The notes beneath the pieces are model-generated. The model had not been told where the DNA came from, searched no databases, and was given only the letters and a program-made list of their open reading frames with translations. From contig JAFVTX010000034.1 of NCBI GenBank assembly GCA_017503015.1, positions 1 to 64,000 of the forward strand: a stretch of 64,000 bases of DNA, in the 5' to 3' direction. The stretch's first letter is position 1; each line of letters begins with the position of its first letter. This DNA comes from Fibrobacter sp. (lineage in GTDB: Bacteria > Fibrobacterota > Fibrobacteria > Fibrobacterales > Fibrobacteraceae). Made by a program: the position numbers and the translations under genes. Positions 41,506 to 50,939 of the stretch are shown piece by piece.

Positions 41506-44015
41506 TACCTGGCCTCCAGCCATGCGTTGGCCCAGTCGCCGTGATCGCAGTCCTTGTTGCCGCCCTGTTCCAATACCAGTTGCAGGTTCTGGACTCCGGA
41601 CACATCTACTTCCAAGATTTGTTTCTGTGTAGAATACATCTTGTTTGAACGGAACAGTTCACGACCGTCACCCTTTACCACGAAGAATGCCCCGTCACCG
41701 CAGGCACTTTCGTCGTCCAGGCCGATAACGCCGTGAAGCATGTTGAACTGTCCTGCAATATCGTATTCCAGGACAGCATCGGCATGACTTCCGATTCCAT
41801 AGCGGAAAGGTTCTTTGTCCAGGGTTATACCGTTATGGTCCACCGTCTGGTCCTTTTGCGGGCTACCCCAATCCTGATGGAAGTTCTTTATAGGCATTTC
41901 CGAAACCAGGGCGACTCCTTCGCCTTCCATAAACAAGTCCCTGTACAGAGTCAGAGTGTCGGCATCAGGCATCAGGCACCACATTTTCAGACGGTTCATC
42001 CCGGCAGACAAATCTGTAGAATCCAGCAGCAGACTGTCTTGGATTTCAGTCACCACCTTTTCTTTTTCGGGTTTGCCGTTTACGGAATAGGAACAGGCGA
42101 TGGACTCTTCAAAATTCTTGTTCAGCGTAACGAGGCTGCTGTCCATGTTCGAAACAGAGAACCGCTGTGCATACTGGGACACACCCTTCTTGGCGTCGAT
42201 GCGGTAAATGACCAACGGATAGCCGAACAGCTTGGGCTCCAAGAGTACCCGTTCGTTCTTGTAGGAATCCAGAATCTCGTCAATCTGGTCGGTGGTCTTG
42301 AAGCCCACCACGCGGCTCTGGCGGTTTACCGAACCGTAGCCATCCTGACCGCGCACCAGATAGATATTTCCACCAGACACCTGGTACCACTTGGCAAAGG
42401 TATCCGTATCCCAGCGCTTGAACGTCCGTTCGCTAAAGGCACTATGACCGGAGGCAAGCATCTGCCAAGGTCTCGCGTAAATGTAGATGGAATTCTCGGG
42501 ATACTTTTTCAGTTCCGTATTCAAGAAATCCTCTTCGGCCAAAAGCTTGTTCTTGTAATAAAGCATGTTGGCCTTGTAACTGGGGGCGTGGAACATCATA
42601 AGCCCAAGGGACATGGCAACAGCAATACCCAGAACCAAACGACCGATGCCATCGGGTTTCATCTTGGAGAAAAAGCACAAGGCGTCGTAAGGGCCAAGGG
42701 CCATCAAGAGGGCGAACAGGGGCAAGGCCACCAGCACATAACGCTGGTTAATGTCGATGGTGAAGGTGCCCGACACGTTCAGCAAGATGACGAAAATCTG
42801 GATGCAGAACGAAATCCCGAGAACAAAGCCACGAACATAACGCCTGGAATAAACCATCCTGAACAGAAGCCATACCGTAGACGCCAGCAGAAGCACCGTA
42901 AAGGACGTGTAGAACGGATTTTCGAGGATGCCACCAAAAGACGTATCCGCCTTCAGGTTCATCATGACTTCTACATTGGTCTTCAGGTTGAACCACAGGT
43001 TTTCAAGAGAATGGGCAGCATGTTCCCCGCCCTGGAAATCATAACCGCGGTAGGCCGCCATGGTATTGATAGAAGGCCAGCTCACCGCAATGACCGAGGC
43101 CACAAAGAGGGGCAGGCGGTACGGTTTTTCCAAGAAATAGCGATAATAGTAAAGAGCGAAAGGAATAAAGGCGAAAACGGTTTCCTGTCTAGTCTGGGCA
43201 AAGAAGCCTAGCAGGGGCACGGTCAGCAAGAAATGTTTCCAGGTCACCTTGTTAGTCGGCACAAAGGCGTACCAGGCCATCAAAGCCGTCAAGAGGGCGA
43301 TGTAGAGGACTTCTGTGGAGGCCGAGCGTGCCTGCAAAAGGAATATGGGCATGCCGCCCAAGAACGCCGTAGCCGCTAACGCCAAAGGCTCGCTCTTGAA
43401 CCACCTGCAAAGCGCAAAGAAGAAGAAAATTAGGCTCAGGATATAGAAAGGGTAATTCACCAACAAGGCGGTATCCCTGTTGGGTTCCATAAAGTTGAAC
43501 ACCAGGGAATACACAAAGCCGAGAGCCTTGCCCTTAAAGTTGTTCACCTCGTCGGTACATTCCAGGTTGCCGTCTTTCCAGATTCCCTCGTTGCAGATGC
43601 CGCCGGAGTGCTGGAAATACATCTGCAGGCCCATGGATTCCCAGCTGGTCTCGTCGCTCAGCACCCGATGGCTGTTCCCGATGTTTCCGAACATGAACAC
43701 GGAGAACACCAGAAGCAGCACGGCCAGCCCGCAAAGGCTCTTGCCGCCGGGCAAATACCCGCGGATATGCTTGGCGATAAAGGGCAGGTTCACCACGACG
43801 CCTACGAGGCCCACCACAAACGTGGAAAGGATGGCGTAATAGCCCCATTCGATATCCCACTTGCGGGCCGTAGCCACAGAGGTTCCGTTAAAAATAAGGA
43901 ATGCTATGACCAGCACTATCAGGGTGACCACAAGCATGAGCCCCTGGGGTTTCCCAAGGTTCAACGACTTGAACCACTCCTTCAACGCATTTTTCTTTTC
44001 TTTATTCTTTTTCAT
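41505..44015 (-). CDS. GT39-like membrane glycosyltransferase with C-terminal NPCBM domain
   Basis: 836 residues. About twelve hydrophobic helices fill residues 18-510, with an acidic pair in the first extracytoplasmic loop region (SDETSWESMGLQMYFQHSGG) as in GT-C/ArnT-PMT enzymes. A periplasmic part follows (about 520-720). The last about 120 residues form an NPCBM-like beta sandwich: TLDKEPFRYGIGSHADAVLE, MLHGVIGLDDESACGDGAFF, VVKGDGRELFRSN. NPCBM modules normally bind sugars on secreted glycosidases. The stop overlaps the next gene's start. Likely substrate: a polyprenyl-linked sugar and a surface acceptor (inference). Confidence 0.75.
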   Translation of the reverse strand: MKKNKEKKNALKEWFKSLNLGKPQGLMLVVTLIVLVIAFLIFNGTSVATARKWDIEWGYYAILSTFVVGLVGVVVNLPFIAKHIRGYLPGGKSLCGLAVLLLVFSVFMFGNIGNSHRVLSDETSWESMGLQMYFQHSGGICNEGIWKDGNLECTDEVNNFKGKALGFVYSLVFNFMEPNRDTALLVNYPFYILSLIFFFFALCRWFKSEPLALAATAFLGGMPIFLLQARSASTEVLYIALLTALMAWYAFVPTNKVTWKHFLLTVPLLGFFAQTRQETVFAFIPFALYYYRYFLEKPYRLPLFVASVIAVSWPSINTMAAYRGYDFQGGEHAAHSLENLWFNLKTNVEVMMNLKADTSFGGILENPFYTSFTVLLLASTVWLLFRMVYSRRYVRGFVLGISFCIQIFVILLNVSGTFTIDINQRYVLVALPLFALLMALGPYDALCFFSKMKPDGIGRLVLGIAVAMSLGLMMFHAPSYKANMLYYKNKLLAEEDFLNTELKKYPENSIYIYARPWQMLASGHSAFSERTFKRWDTDTFAKWYQVSGGNIYLVRGQDGYGSVNRQSRVVGFKTTDQIDEILDSYKNERVLLEPKLFGYPLVIYRIDAKKGVSQYAQRFSVSNMDSSLVTLNKNFEESIACSYSVNGKPEKEKVVTEIQDSLLLDSTDLSAGMNRLKMWCLMPDADTLTLYRDLFMEGEGVALVSEMPIKNFHQDWGSPQKDQTVDHNGITLDKEPFRYGIGSHADAVLEYDIAGQFNMLHGVIGLDDESACGDGAFFVVKGDGRELFRSNKMYSTQKQILEVDVSGVQNLQLVLEQGGNKDCDHGDWANAWLEAR

Positions 44016-44073
44016 TTTACATCACTCGATTCACATTCTAAACAACCGACCTAAATCACCTACTCCTCAAGCA

Positions 44074-44126
44074 GATCCTCGTGATTCTATCGCCACACCG
44101 TGGCTCCAGAATGACAGCGAGGATGA
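44074..44126. repeat. Extragenic palindrome, family 2 (copy 1)
   Basis: Outer arms GATCCTCG (44074-44081) and CGAGGATG (44118-44125) enclose a bulged inner stem (ATTCT ... AGAAT, GCCAC ... GTGGC). The same outer arms recur at 54541-54586 with a different centre. Confidence 0.65.
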
Positions 44127-44191
44127 CACCTCTTGAGACCCACTGTCCTAACCACTGTTTACCGACCACTTTACCTCTTGCAACCAGCAGC

Positions 44192-44226
44192 CCTAATACC
44201 TACAACCTACTACCTAACACCTACCC
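44192..44226 (-). repeat. Stop-codon-anchored heptad tract after the Aas-type gene
   Basis: Read on the minus strand, TAG occurs at the gene's stop (44223-44221) and again exactly 7, 14, 21 and 28 nt downstream, in units of the form NNNTAGG. The stop codon is itself the TAG of the first unit. A degenerate 7-nt rhythm may continue to about 44150. No hairpin terminator is seen here. Confidence 0.7.
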
Positions 44227-47200
44227 CACTCCCAGCCTTTCCATGGCAATCTTCTTGCCGGTCTGGAAATCGCACTTGCCGCTGCCCAGCTTGGGCAGGC
44301 TTTCCACCTTCACCACGGCGCCAGGCACCATCAGGGGCGGAAGCCCTATCTGGCGGAGCATGTCCTTCACCTCGTCTTCGGACTTTTCGCCGGCATAGAC
44401 CAGCACAATCTTTTCGCCCTTGGACCCGTCGGGAACGGCCACGGCAAAATGGTCGATTTCGTCGAACATGGCGTTTTCCGAAATCTTGAAATCTACAGAG
44501 CCGAGGCTTACCATCTCGCCGCCAAGCTTTGCAAATCGGCTGTAGCGGTCCACGATGGTCAGGTAGCCGTCTTCATCTACATGGCCTTTATCGCCGGTCT
44601 TGTACCAGCGTTTGCCGTTGATGACTGCTATGGCCTGGGCGGTGCGTTCCGGGTCCTTCAAGTAGCCCTTCATAATCTGGGCTCCACCGATGAGAATCAA
44701 TCCGTCGCTACCGATGGGCAGCTCTTCCATGGTGTCCGGGTCCACAATGCGGAACTGGGTTCCAGGCAGTGGCGCTCCCACGGTCCCCGGCTTGTTGCCC
44801 TGCAGCACCGTCTTGTAGTCGTCCATCAGAACGTCCTTGGTGTTTACCGCCGCCACGGGGGTGGTCTCGGTACAGCCGAAACCTTCGAAAATTTCCAGCT
44901 TGAACTTGGTGCGGTAAAGCTGGCGCACGTCTTCGCGGATCTTTTCGGCTCCGGCGTAGATGCTCCGCACATGGCCAAACATCAGCGGGTGCACCGCACG
45001 GTTCATGCCCCACATCCGCAAGAAGGTGCCCGTGGCCACCATGATGGTCACCTTGAACTGGGCGCACATGCGGGACACAAGCCTTGCATCCGTGGGGTCG
45101 GGGCAAGTAGCCACCGGCACGCCGTCCACCAGGCAGAGCATGGTAGTGATGGAGAACCCGAAGGCATGGAACAGTGGGAGCGACCCCAGGAACACGTCGT
45201 CGGAGCCGGGGTTCAGCACGCTTTCGCACTGCTTGATGTTACCCATCAAGTTGAAGTGGGTCAGTTCCACTCCCTTGGGGCGACCCTCGGAACCGGAACT
45301 GAAAATAATGGTCGCCACGTCGTCCAGGGAGACCTTCTTGAAGAACCGAAGTTCCAAGTACCAGGCCGGAAGCAGCATCACCCGCAAGAAGTTCAGCACC
45401 AGGGCGGGCTTCTTCAGCTTTTCCTTCAGGTCTTCCATATAGTAGACCTTGTACTTGTCCAGAAGCTGCTCCATAGGGAGTCCCTTCTGCTTCAGCTTGT
45501 CGATAAACACCCGGGCGGTAATGATGGTCTTCACGTCGGCCACGTTACAGCAGTAGTCCATGGTCTCCGGCGTGTTGGTGTAGTTCAGGTTATAGACAGT
45601 CTTGCCCTTGATGAGGCAGGCCATGTTCACGATGATACCCGGGCCCGAAGGCGGAATCAGCACGCCCACGTTCTTTTCTCCCTTGGTAAGACCGTCAATC
45701 ATCTTGGCGAAGGTCAAGGAAGCCGCCGCCAGGGCGTTTGCCGCCAGATGGTGGCCGTCGGGACTATAGACCGAAGGTCCGCTCCCGATACGCTTGACCG
45801 TGCGTATCCAGGCAGAGGCCACCGGACGGAGCAGCCGGATATAAGATGTCCATGCCGTAATGGAAAGTTCCTGCACGGCCCGCTGGACCGTTACCGCATC
45901 CGCTTCCAGGGGAAGTTCCTCGCCAAAGGCCACCGAAATGATACGGCCTTCGCTATGAATTAAATCCTTGAAGCCGGAACCCGCCTGGGAGTAGCTGCTC
46001 CCCCACAGCCCCTGCACATAGAACGGCAAGAGCTTCAGGTGGTGTACGTCCTTGATGGCGTCGGAATAGTCCAGGCGGAAACGGCTCATGTTGCCCGTGG
46101 CGGTCATGGTGTTCTCGGGGAACATCACCACGGCCTCGCCCCGGAGCAGGGCCTCCCGGGCCTCCTTCATGGCGGACTCCGGGTGTGCAATGTCCAGCTC
46201 GATGGTCCGCATCTGGGAAAGGAGCAGACGCACGTACCACTTTTCAAAAGGCCGCTTGGTAATCACAAAGCGCAAGGGGCGGGGGCTTGCCATCTGGATC
46301 ATGGCCCAGTCCACATAAGAAATGTGGTTACCCACCAAAAGCACCGGGCCTTCCCAGGGAATACGCTCCACGCCAGACACCAGGAACTTGTAATGGAACG
46401 AAAGCACCGAGCGCATCAGCTGGCGGAGCAGCGTATGGGGCATGGCCATCAGGGCCCAAATGGTGCCGACCAGGCACACGATACCCAGAATAAAGAACAG
46501 GCTCATCCGGTCCAGGTTCAGGAACCGGATAAGGACAACGGCCACAATCTCAAAGAGGAGAATACAAAGGTTCTGCACCCCGTTGGCCACCGAAAGCACG
46601 TGGCCCGCCGACCTGGGCTTGGTATGGTACAGCAGCATGGAGAACATGGGAATCATGTAAATGCCGCCACAGAACCCCAGCAGGGTAAAGGCGATGGCGT
46701 TGTAGGGCCTGGGGATAAAGGGAATCAGGAAGATGAGGATGGCCGCCCCGGCGGTACCCATGGGGATAAGCCCGGTCTCGATAAAGTTCCTGGACATGCG
46801 CATGGCAAAGACGATGCCCACCACAAGACCCAGGGCCGTTCCGAAGATGGCGTAATTGGCCAAGATATCCCGGTTAAAGAGCGAACCCGAACCGAACAGG
46901 TCCTGGATGACAAACACCAGTAGGAATATCATGACCCAGAACATGGAAAGCCCGATAATGGACTGGCGGAGTGCCCGGTTCACCCAGAGCTTGCTCAGCT
47001 TGCGGCGGGTAAACAGCAAGTTCCAGTAGCGCTTCCAAGGGAACTTCAGCTCGGCGTCGTAGGCGCCTATAGGCGGAAGCCCGAAGGTGAACAGAATTCC
47101 CAAAATCTCAAGAGCCACGAGGGTTATCCCCACAGGGGCAAATGTCTGGAGCGCCTCCGAAAGATCCCCTGCCACAGGGAGCATCCGCTCATAGGCGTAG

Positions 47201-47691
47201 GCGGTAACGCCTCCGCTCAGCACCAGGGCCACAAACAGGATAATCATCAATATACCGCTCCCCTGGGCCAGGGAACGGACTCCCACCAGTTCTTTCATGT
47301 AGCCGTTCTTGGCCGGACTCTGGAACGCCTGCAGCACAAAGAACAGACCAATGGAAAGAAACTCAAACAGGAGGTTCGCCGTACAGACCCCGTAACCGAA
47401 CAGCACCACCGCAGGTAGCGAAAGCAGGGTCGTCCACCTAAGGACCCGTTCCTTAGGAAACTTGTCGGAAAAATAACCCGCAGGAGTCATGAGCAAGGTG
47501 CAAGGCAGCAGGAACAACAGGTGCAGCACATAGAACTGCCAAGATCCCATGGCCGTAAATCCGGCACGGCTAAGCACCAGTTCCATGTAGGCGACAAGGA
47601 TAGTAGAAAGGGCCACCTGGGTAAAGGCAAACCCGTAAAAAGCAAAAAATCCCTTAGACTTTTTCATCGGTTTATCCCGCAAATCTTTCAT
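44221..47691 (-). CDS. aas: Aas-type fusion: lysophospholipid transporter - acyltransferase - acyl-ACP synthetase
   Basis: 1156 residues in three parts. An MFS transporter like LplT (about 12-420, twelve helices) comes first. A PlsC-type acyltransferase follows (about 430-620; VGNHISYVDW holds the H-x4-D motif and VMFPENTMTATGNMSRF the substrate site). The acyl-adenylate synthetase is last (about 660-1156; TIIFSSGSEGRPKGVELTH, GCTETTPVAA, YKTGDKGHVDEDGYLTIVDR). In E. coli LplT and Aas are separate: they flip and re-acylate lyso-phosphatidylethanolamine. The fusion is known in other Gram-negatives. The start is uncertain: ATG at 47691 or at 47667. Confidence 0.9.
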   Translation of the reverse strand: MKDLRDKPMKKSKGFFAFYGFAFTQVALSTILVAYMELVLSRAGFTAMGSWQFYVLHLLFLLPCTLLMTPAGYFSDKFPKERVLRWTTLLSLPAVVLFGYGVCTANLLFEFLSIGLFFVLQAFQSPAKNGYMKELVGVRSLAQGSGILMIILFVALVLSGGVTAYAYERMLPVAGDLSEALQTFAPVGITLVALEILGILFTFGLPPIGAYDAELKFPWKRYWNLLFTRRKLSKLWVNRALRQSIIGLSMFWVMIFLLVFVIQDLFGSGSLFNRDILANYAIFGTALGLVVGIVFAMRMSRNFIETGLIPMGTAGAAILIFLIPFIPRPYNAIAFTLLGFCGGIYMIPMFSMLLYHTKPRSAGHVLSVANGVQNLCILLFEIVAVVLIRFLNLDRMSLFFILGIVCLVGTIWALMAMPHTLLRQLMRSVLSFHYKFLVSGVERIPWEGPVLLVGNHISYVDWAMIQMASPRPLRFVITKRPFEKWYVRLLLSQMRTIELDIAHPESAMKEAREALLRGEAVVMFPENTMTATGNMSRFRLDYSDAIKDVHHLKLLPFYVQGLWGSSYSQAGSGFKDLIHSEGRIISVAFGEELPLEADAVTVQRAVQELSITAWTSYIRLLRPVASAWIRTVKRIGSGPSVYSPDGHHLAANALAAASLTFAKMIDGLTKGEKNVGVLIPPSGPGIIVNMACLIKGKTVYNLNYTNTPETMDYCCNVADVKTIITARVFIDKLKQKGLPMEQLLDKYKVYYMEDLKEKLKKPALVLNFLRVMLLPAWYLELRFFKKVSLDDVATIIFSSGSEGRPKGVELTHFNLMGNIKQCESVLNPGSDDVFLGSLPLFHAFGFSITTMLCLVDGVPVATCPDPTDARLVSRMCAQFKVTIMVATGTFLRMWGMNRAVHPLMFGHVRSIYAGAEKIREDVRQLYRTKFKLEIFEGFGCTETTPVAAVNTKDVLMDDYKTVLQGNKPGTVGAPLPGTQFRIVDPDTMEELPIGSDGLILIGGAQIMKGYLKDPERTAQAIAVINGKRWYKTGDKGHVDEDGYLTIVDRYSRFAKLGGEMVSLGSVDFKISENAMFDEIDHFAVAVPDGSKGEKIVLVYAGEKSEDEVKDMLRQIGLPPLMVPGAVVKVESLPKLGSGKCDFQTGKKIAMERLGVG

Positions 47692-47713
47692 GGGAAAGAT
47701 ACATAATTAAAAC

Positions 47714-47737
47714 GGTCCCGCCAATGCGGGACCGCCT
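47714..47737 (-). terminator. Intrinsic terminator of the large FISUMP gene
   Basis: GGTCCCGC (47714-47721), loop CAAT, GCGGGACC (47726-47733). On the minus strand GTTTTAATT follows. It separates the FISUMP gene from the Aas-type gene. Confidence 0.75.
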
Positions 47738-47766
47738 TTTTCAGTTAAGGTAAAGGAACGTCAAAA

Positions 47767-49866
47767 CTATCTTCTGAGGCCCATCGTATAGTCCACGCCA
47801 TCTTCGGTTCGAACACAGCGGACAGGAGCACTCTCCTGTTTGGAAAGTTCTTCTGCATCGTCTATATAATTGAAGTACATACCTTCTGTACCTGCATAAA
47901 TAGCAGCCGCATCATCACCATAGGAATCTGAGGTCCAGAAATATCCCCAATAGCCATCGGCCACCCCATAGGTCGGCTTCAGGTCAAGCCCAACCAGGTT
48001 CCAGCCGGCATTACCTTCTGGCCAGCCCTCCTGCGAGAAGAGAACATTGGCAGCAAAGACTTCATCGTACGGAGGCGCGAACATCCCTGCAGCAGAGCCA
48101 TAGATTTCATCAGCATATTTTTTAGAAACTGCAATCATCAAATTACGCCACTCGTAACTCGAAGGCACATGCCAACCCTCCGGGCAAAGCCCCTGCACGG
48201 GCAATTCAACTTCGTCAATTTCAAATTCAGAACCGTCCAGACTGCCCATAGCCACATCCCAGGTGTAACCGACGACATTGCAGGTTTCTTCACCATCAAG
48301 GCAGGCGTAAAGTTTTTCCGTTTTACCGGCACCCGCGGCAGATGCGGTCTCTGACACCGGTTTCACCTTCAAGTTCTCGGCGAACCAGGTCTGGTTACCG
48401 ATGGTAACGGTCTTATAGACAATGGACTCGTTGTTGGGGTCGGTAAAGATACTGTCTTTTTTCAAAGCCTCAACATCCGCCTTCAGTTTTTTAATCGTGT
48501 TTCCGGAACACTTGCCATAGGCGCCAAATTCATAAATACCGAAGGTGTTTTCGTATGTCCCTTTCTTGAACGATTCAACAACGGCAAAGTCCACTTTACT
48601 AATCCCGCTCAGTTCATCGTCATAAACGGGGCCAATTTCATCGCCAGTATCGCCAAAAATCATTCTCAAAAAGGCTTCTCCGGATGGTGCATCAGGATAC
48701 AGGTCAGCCGCAACGAAGACAAACTTGTTCCAGGGGATATTCACCGTTTTTTCCTGACCAGCAGTGGCAGGAACCGCAGCGGACATGGGGAACATATCTC
48801 CACCTATATGGATTTTCATTTCCGTATCGGAAGAATAGGTTAGGCAGAATCCGCCCCAGTCCGCCGAGACCGTTTTGCTATCGGTAAACTCGTACGACAG
48901 GCCTACTATCGGATAAGTCGTCTCCATGGCTTCAATAAAATCCATATCCTTTTCAACGGAAAGGGTCGCTTTACCCTTAAACCCGTAATTCTTTCCAAGA
49001 GATTCAATCATGGGAGGCATCTCAACAAGAATATCAGAGCCGGGAGGGGCAACCGTCTGCGAGCCATCTACGGCTTCAACCTCAACACCTTCCCACTGGA
49101 TTGTTCCCATTTCGGAATTTTCACTCCATATCGCCAGAGGTTCAATGTATGCGCGCCGGCCAAAACTTTCTTCATAGAGTCTGTCAGATTGGGACAGACC
49201 TTTCCATGTAGGGAAATCCGTTCCCTTTGCTTGAACCGCATAACCGATTCCTGCACCACAGTCGTAGACAATCACGTCAAGACCCGCATTGATTACGGTA
49301 CAGGCGTTGTCGTCTTTCAGGGTCTCGGGCGTGACAGGCTTGTCACCAGACTCAGCAGATTCCCCGGGCTTGCCGTTCTTGACCTCAACCGACTTATCAC
49401 CACAGGTGATTTTCACACCGGAACCGTCTTCGAGATTTTCTACGCTACAGGGAACTTCGGCTGTGGCTTCGGAAACTTCGGCGTCACTGTCCTTTTCGCC
49501 CTTGGCTCCGTTCTTGATGACCGCCAGGGAATCTCCGTTGCACACCAGCTTGAATCCGCTCTTATCCTTCAGTTCCTCGGCCTTGCAGTCCAGTTCCGGG
49601 GTGGCGACCACGGGGGCCGAGCCACCTACAGTTGTCCAGTCCCAAGTCTTTGCACCGTCTTTTTCCGTTTCGGAGCAAACATAGACTTCGCTCTTGGATG
49701 GAATCACGGCGAAATAGCCCTTGTAACTATTGTCGCACTTGGGCAAATCCTCGCTAGACGCATAAGATTCCGCCTTTACCAGTTCACTTGTGGACTCGTC
49801 ACCGCAAGCGACAAAAAGAGTACCGGCCGCAACCAGGGCCACCGGCAATCCAAACCTGTATTTCAT
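47767..49866 (-). CDS. Large FISUMP-domain lipoprotein with Cys-paired repeats
   Basis: 699 residues from the ATG at 49866, which has GAGGAG upstream. A lipoprotein signal ends at FVACGDEST. Two about 40-residue repeats (LDCKAEELKDKSGFKLVC and VPCSVENLEDGSGVKITC, each with an NG.xGE tail) and a degenerate third follow. A beta-sandwich, carbohydrate-module-like region (about 225-450: WGGFCLTYSSDTEMKIHIGG, FGIYEFGAYGKCSG) is next, then a helix and a FISUMP domain (about 490-699: VTIGNQTWFAENLKV, GLCPEGWHVPSSYEWRNLM, APVRCVRTED). Likely a surface protein for substrate contact; the binding role is inference. An N-terminal extension to 49956 lacks support. Confidence 0.85.
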   Translation of the reverse strand: MKYRFGLPVALVAAGTLFVACGDESTSELVKAESYASSEDLPKCDNSYKGYFAVIPSKSEVYVCSETEKDGAKTWDWTTVGGSAPVVATPELDCKAEELKDKSGFKLVCNGDSLAVIKNGAKGEKDSDAEVSEATAEVPCSVENLEDGSGVKITCGDKSVEVKNGKPGESAESGDKPVTPETLKDDNACTVINAGLDVIVYDCGAGIGYAVQAKGTDFPTWKGLSQSDRLYEESFGRRAYIEPLAIWSENSEMGTIQWEGVEVEAVDGSQTVAPPGSDILVEMPPMIESLGKNYGFKGKATLSVEKDMDFIEAMETTYPIVGLSYEFTDSKTVSADWGGFCLTYSSDTEMKIHIGGDMFPMSAAVPATAGQEKTVNIPWNKFVFVAADLYPDAPSGEAFLRMIFGDTGDEIGPVYDDELSGISKVDFAVVESFKKGTYENTFGIYEFGAYGKCSGNTIKKLKADVEALKKDSIFTDPNNESIVYKTVTIGNQTWFAENLKVKPVSETASAAGAGKTEKLYACLDGEETCNVVGYTWDVAMGSLDGSEFEIDEVELPVQGLCPEGWHVPSSYEWRNLMIAVSKKYADEIYGSAAGMFAPPYDEVFAANVLFSQEGWPEGNAGWNLVGLDLKPTYGVADGYWGYFWTSDSYGDDAAAIYAGTEGMYFNYIDDAEELSKQESAPVRCVRTEDGVDYTMGLRR

Positions 49867-49957
49867 AACTACTCTCCTCGTTATAGGGCAGAGACACTCA
49901 ACCCTCAAAAAGAAATGTAGTATTCCTCTCCACAAAAAGTAAACAACGTTATACAAA

Positions 49958-49988
49958 AAACTCCCGATGCGACCAGCACCGGGAGTTT
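49958..49988 (-). terminator. Intrinsic terminator of the lipoprotein gene ending at 50010
   Basis: AAACTCCCG (49958-49966) and CGGGAGTTT (49980-49988) form a perfect 9-bp stem. On the minus strand the stem runs straight into a T run. Confidence 0.8.
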
Positions 49989-50009
49989 AGACGTAATTTT
50001 AGGTATAAA

Positions 50010-50873
50010 TTACTTGTTCTCGAAGTAGTAGGTGGTCAGAGTCTTGCCATCCTGGGAGAACTGGATAATCTGCTTGCCCTTGGGAAGATCGCCGGTGATC
50101 TTGAACAGGTTTTCGGCCATATAGGTCACCGTCAGGTTCGTGCCCTTGTCCTTGTCGGCAAAGAGGCCCTTCTTCTCGCTTTCTTCGAAGCCCTTGCAGT
50201 CCTTGTGGGCAGCCACGTCCTGTTCCACGGCGGGATAGGTCTTGGCAATGAGCGGAGAGGTCACGGAGCTAGCATTGCGGTAGAAGACTTCCAGCTTGCC
50301 CTCGATTACGCGGGGGGCCGGCAGCGGAGACATCTTGGCAGCTTCCTTCTTGCCTTTCTTCTTGCCCTTCTTCTGGTCGGGCACCTTGGCGCCGTCGCCA
50401 GCCTGGGGACGTTCCAGCTGATAGCCTGCGATGGATTCGTTGCACTGGGTGGACCAGACGACCCATTCGTTGGAAATCTTCTTCGGGCCGTTTTCTTCGT
50501 CGCCAGGCAGGTAGAGACCCGGTTCAATCTGGTCGCTATAGATGTACAGAGTCACCTTCAGGTTCGGGTTCTCTTCGGTGGTAGAAATCATGTTCTTGCT
50601 CTTGATATACTTGGAGCGGCCGGCAAGAATCTTGTAGTTACCCACGGGGACCTTTTCGAACTTGAACTGGCCCTTGCGGAGTTCCTGCTTGTACTTGTAC
50701 TTTTCCTTGAGGGTGGAGTAGATAGTGGAGTCCATCCAGATGGTGGGCATTTCGAGAGGCTTGCCAGTGAAAGCGTCACAGACTTCACCTTCGATGGTAC
50801 CGGTCTTTTCACAACCGGTGAGAGCCATAGCCACGAGAGCGGCGGTAGCACAGAGAGTAAGTGTTTTTTTCAT
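50010..50873 (-). CDS. Lipoprotein with carboxypeptidase-regulatory-like N-terminus
   Basis: 287 residues. The lipobox ends at C21 (AMALTGCEKT). GTIEGEVCDAFTGKPLEMPT, then GQFKFEKVPVGNYKILAGRS, follows the beta-sandwich 'G.V.D..tG.pl..a...F.f..vp.G.Y.l' pattern of CarboxypepD_reg-like domains (about 22-110). A Lys-rich insert (DQKKGKKKGKKEAAK, about 167-181) breaks the second half, which has no known family. AGGAAA precedes the ATG. It has its own promoter and terminator. Probably an outer-membrane lipoprotein of unknown role. Confidence 0.65.
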   Translation of the reverse strand: MKKTLTLCATAALVAMALTGCEKTGTIEGEVCDAFTGKPLEMPTIWMDSTIYSTLKEKYKYKQELRKGQFKFEKVPVGNYKILAGRSKYIKSKNMISTTEENPNLKVTLYIYSDQIEPGLYLPGDEENGPKKISNEWVVWSTQCNESIAGYQLERPQAGDGAKVPDQKKGKKKGKKEAAKMSPLPAPRVIEGKLEVFYRNASSVTSPLIAKTYPAVEQDVAAHKDCKGFEESEKKGLFADKDKGTNLTVTYMAENLFKITGDLPKGKQIIQFSQDGKTLTTYYFENK

Positions 50874-50908
50874 CGTTTTTCCTTTTGAGTTTCTCTAAAT
50901 ATACAAAA

Positions 50909-50931
50909 ACCCTCCCGTTTTAGGGGAGGGT
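50909..50931 (-). terminator. Intrinsic terminator of the bL31 gene
   Basis: ACCCTCCC (50909-50916) and GGGAGGGT (50924-50931), followed on the minus strand by TTTT. It lies 9 nt past the stop codon. Confidence 0.8.
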
Positions 50932-50939
50932 GTAAAAGA

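Noticed and set aside
41733-43211. A 492-codon open frame on the plus strand
   Set aside because: It lies antisense to the GT39-like membrane protein. The His/Gln-rich product is typical of a complement of hydrophobic codons.
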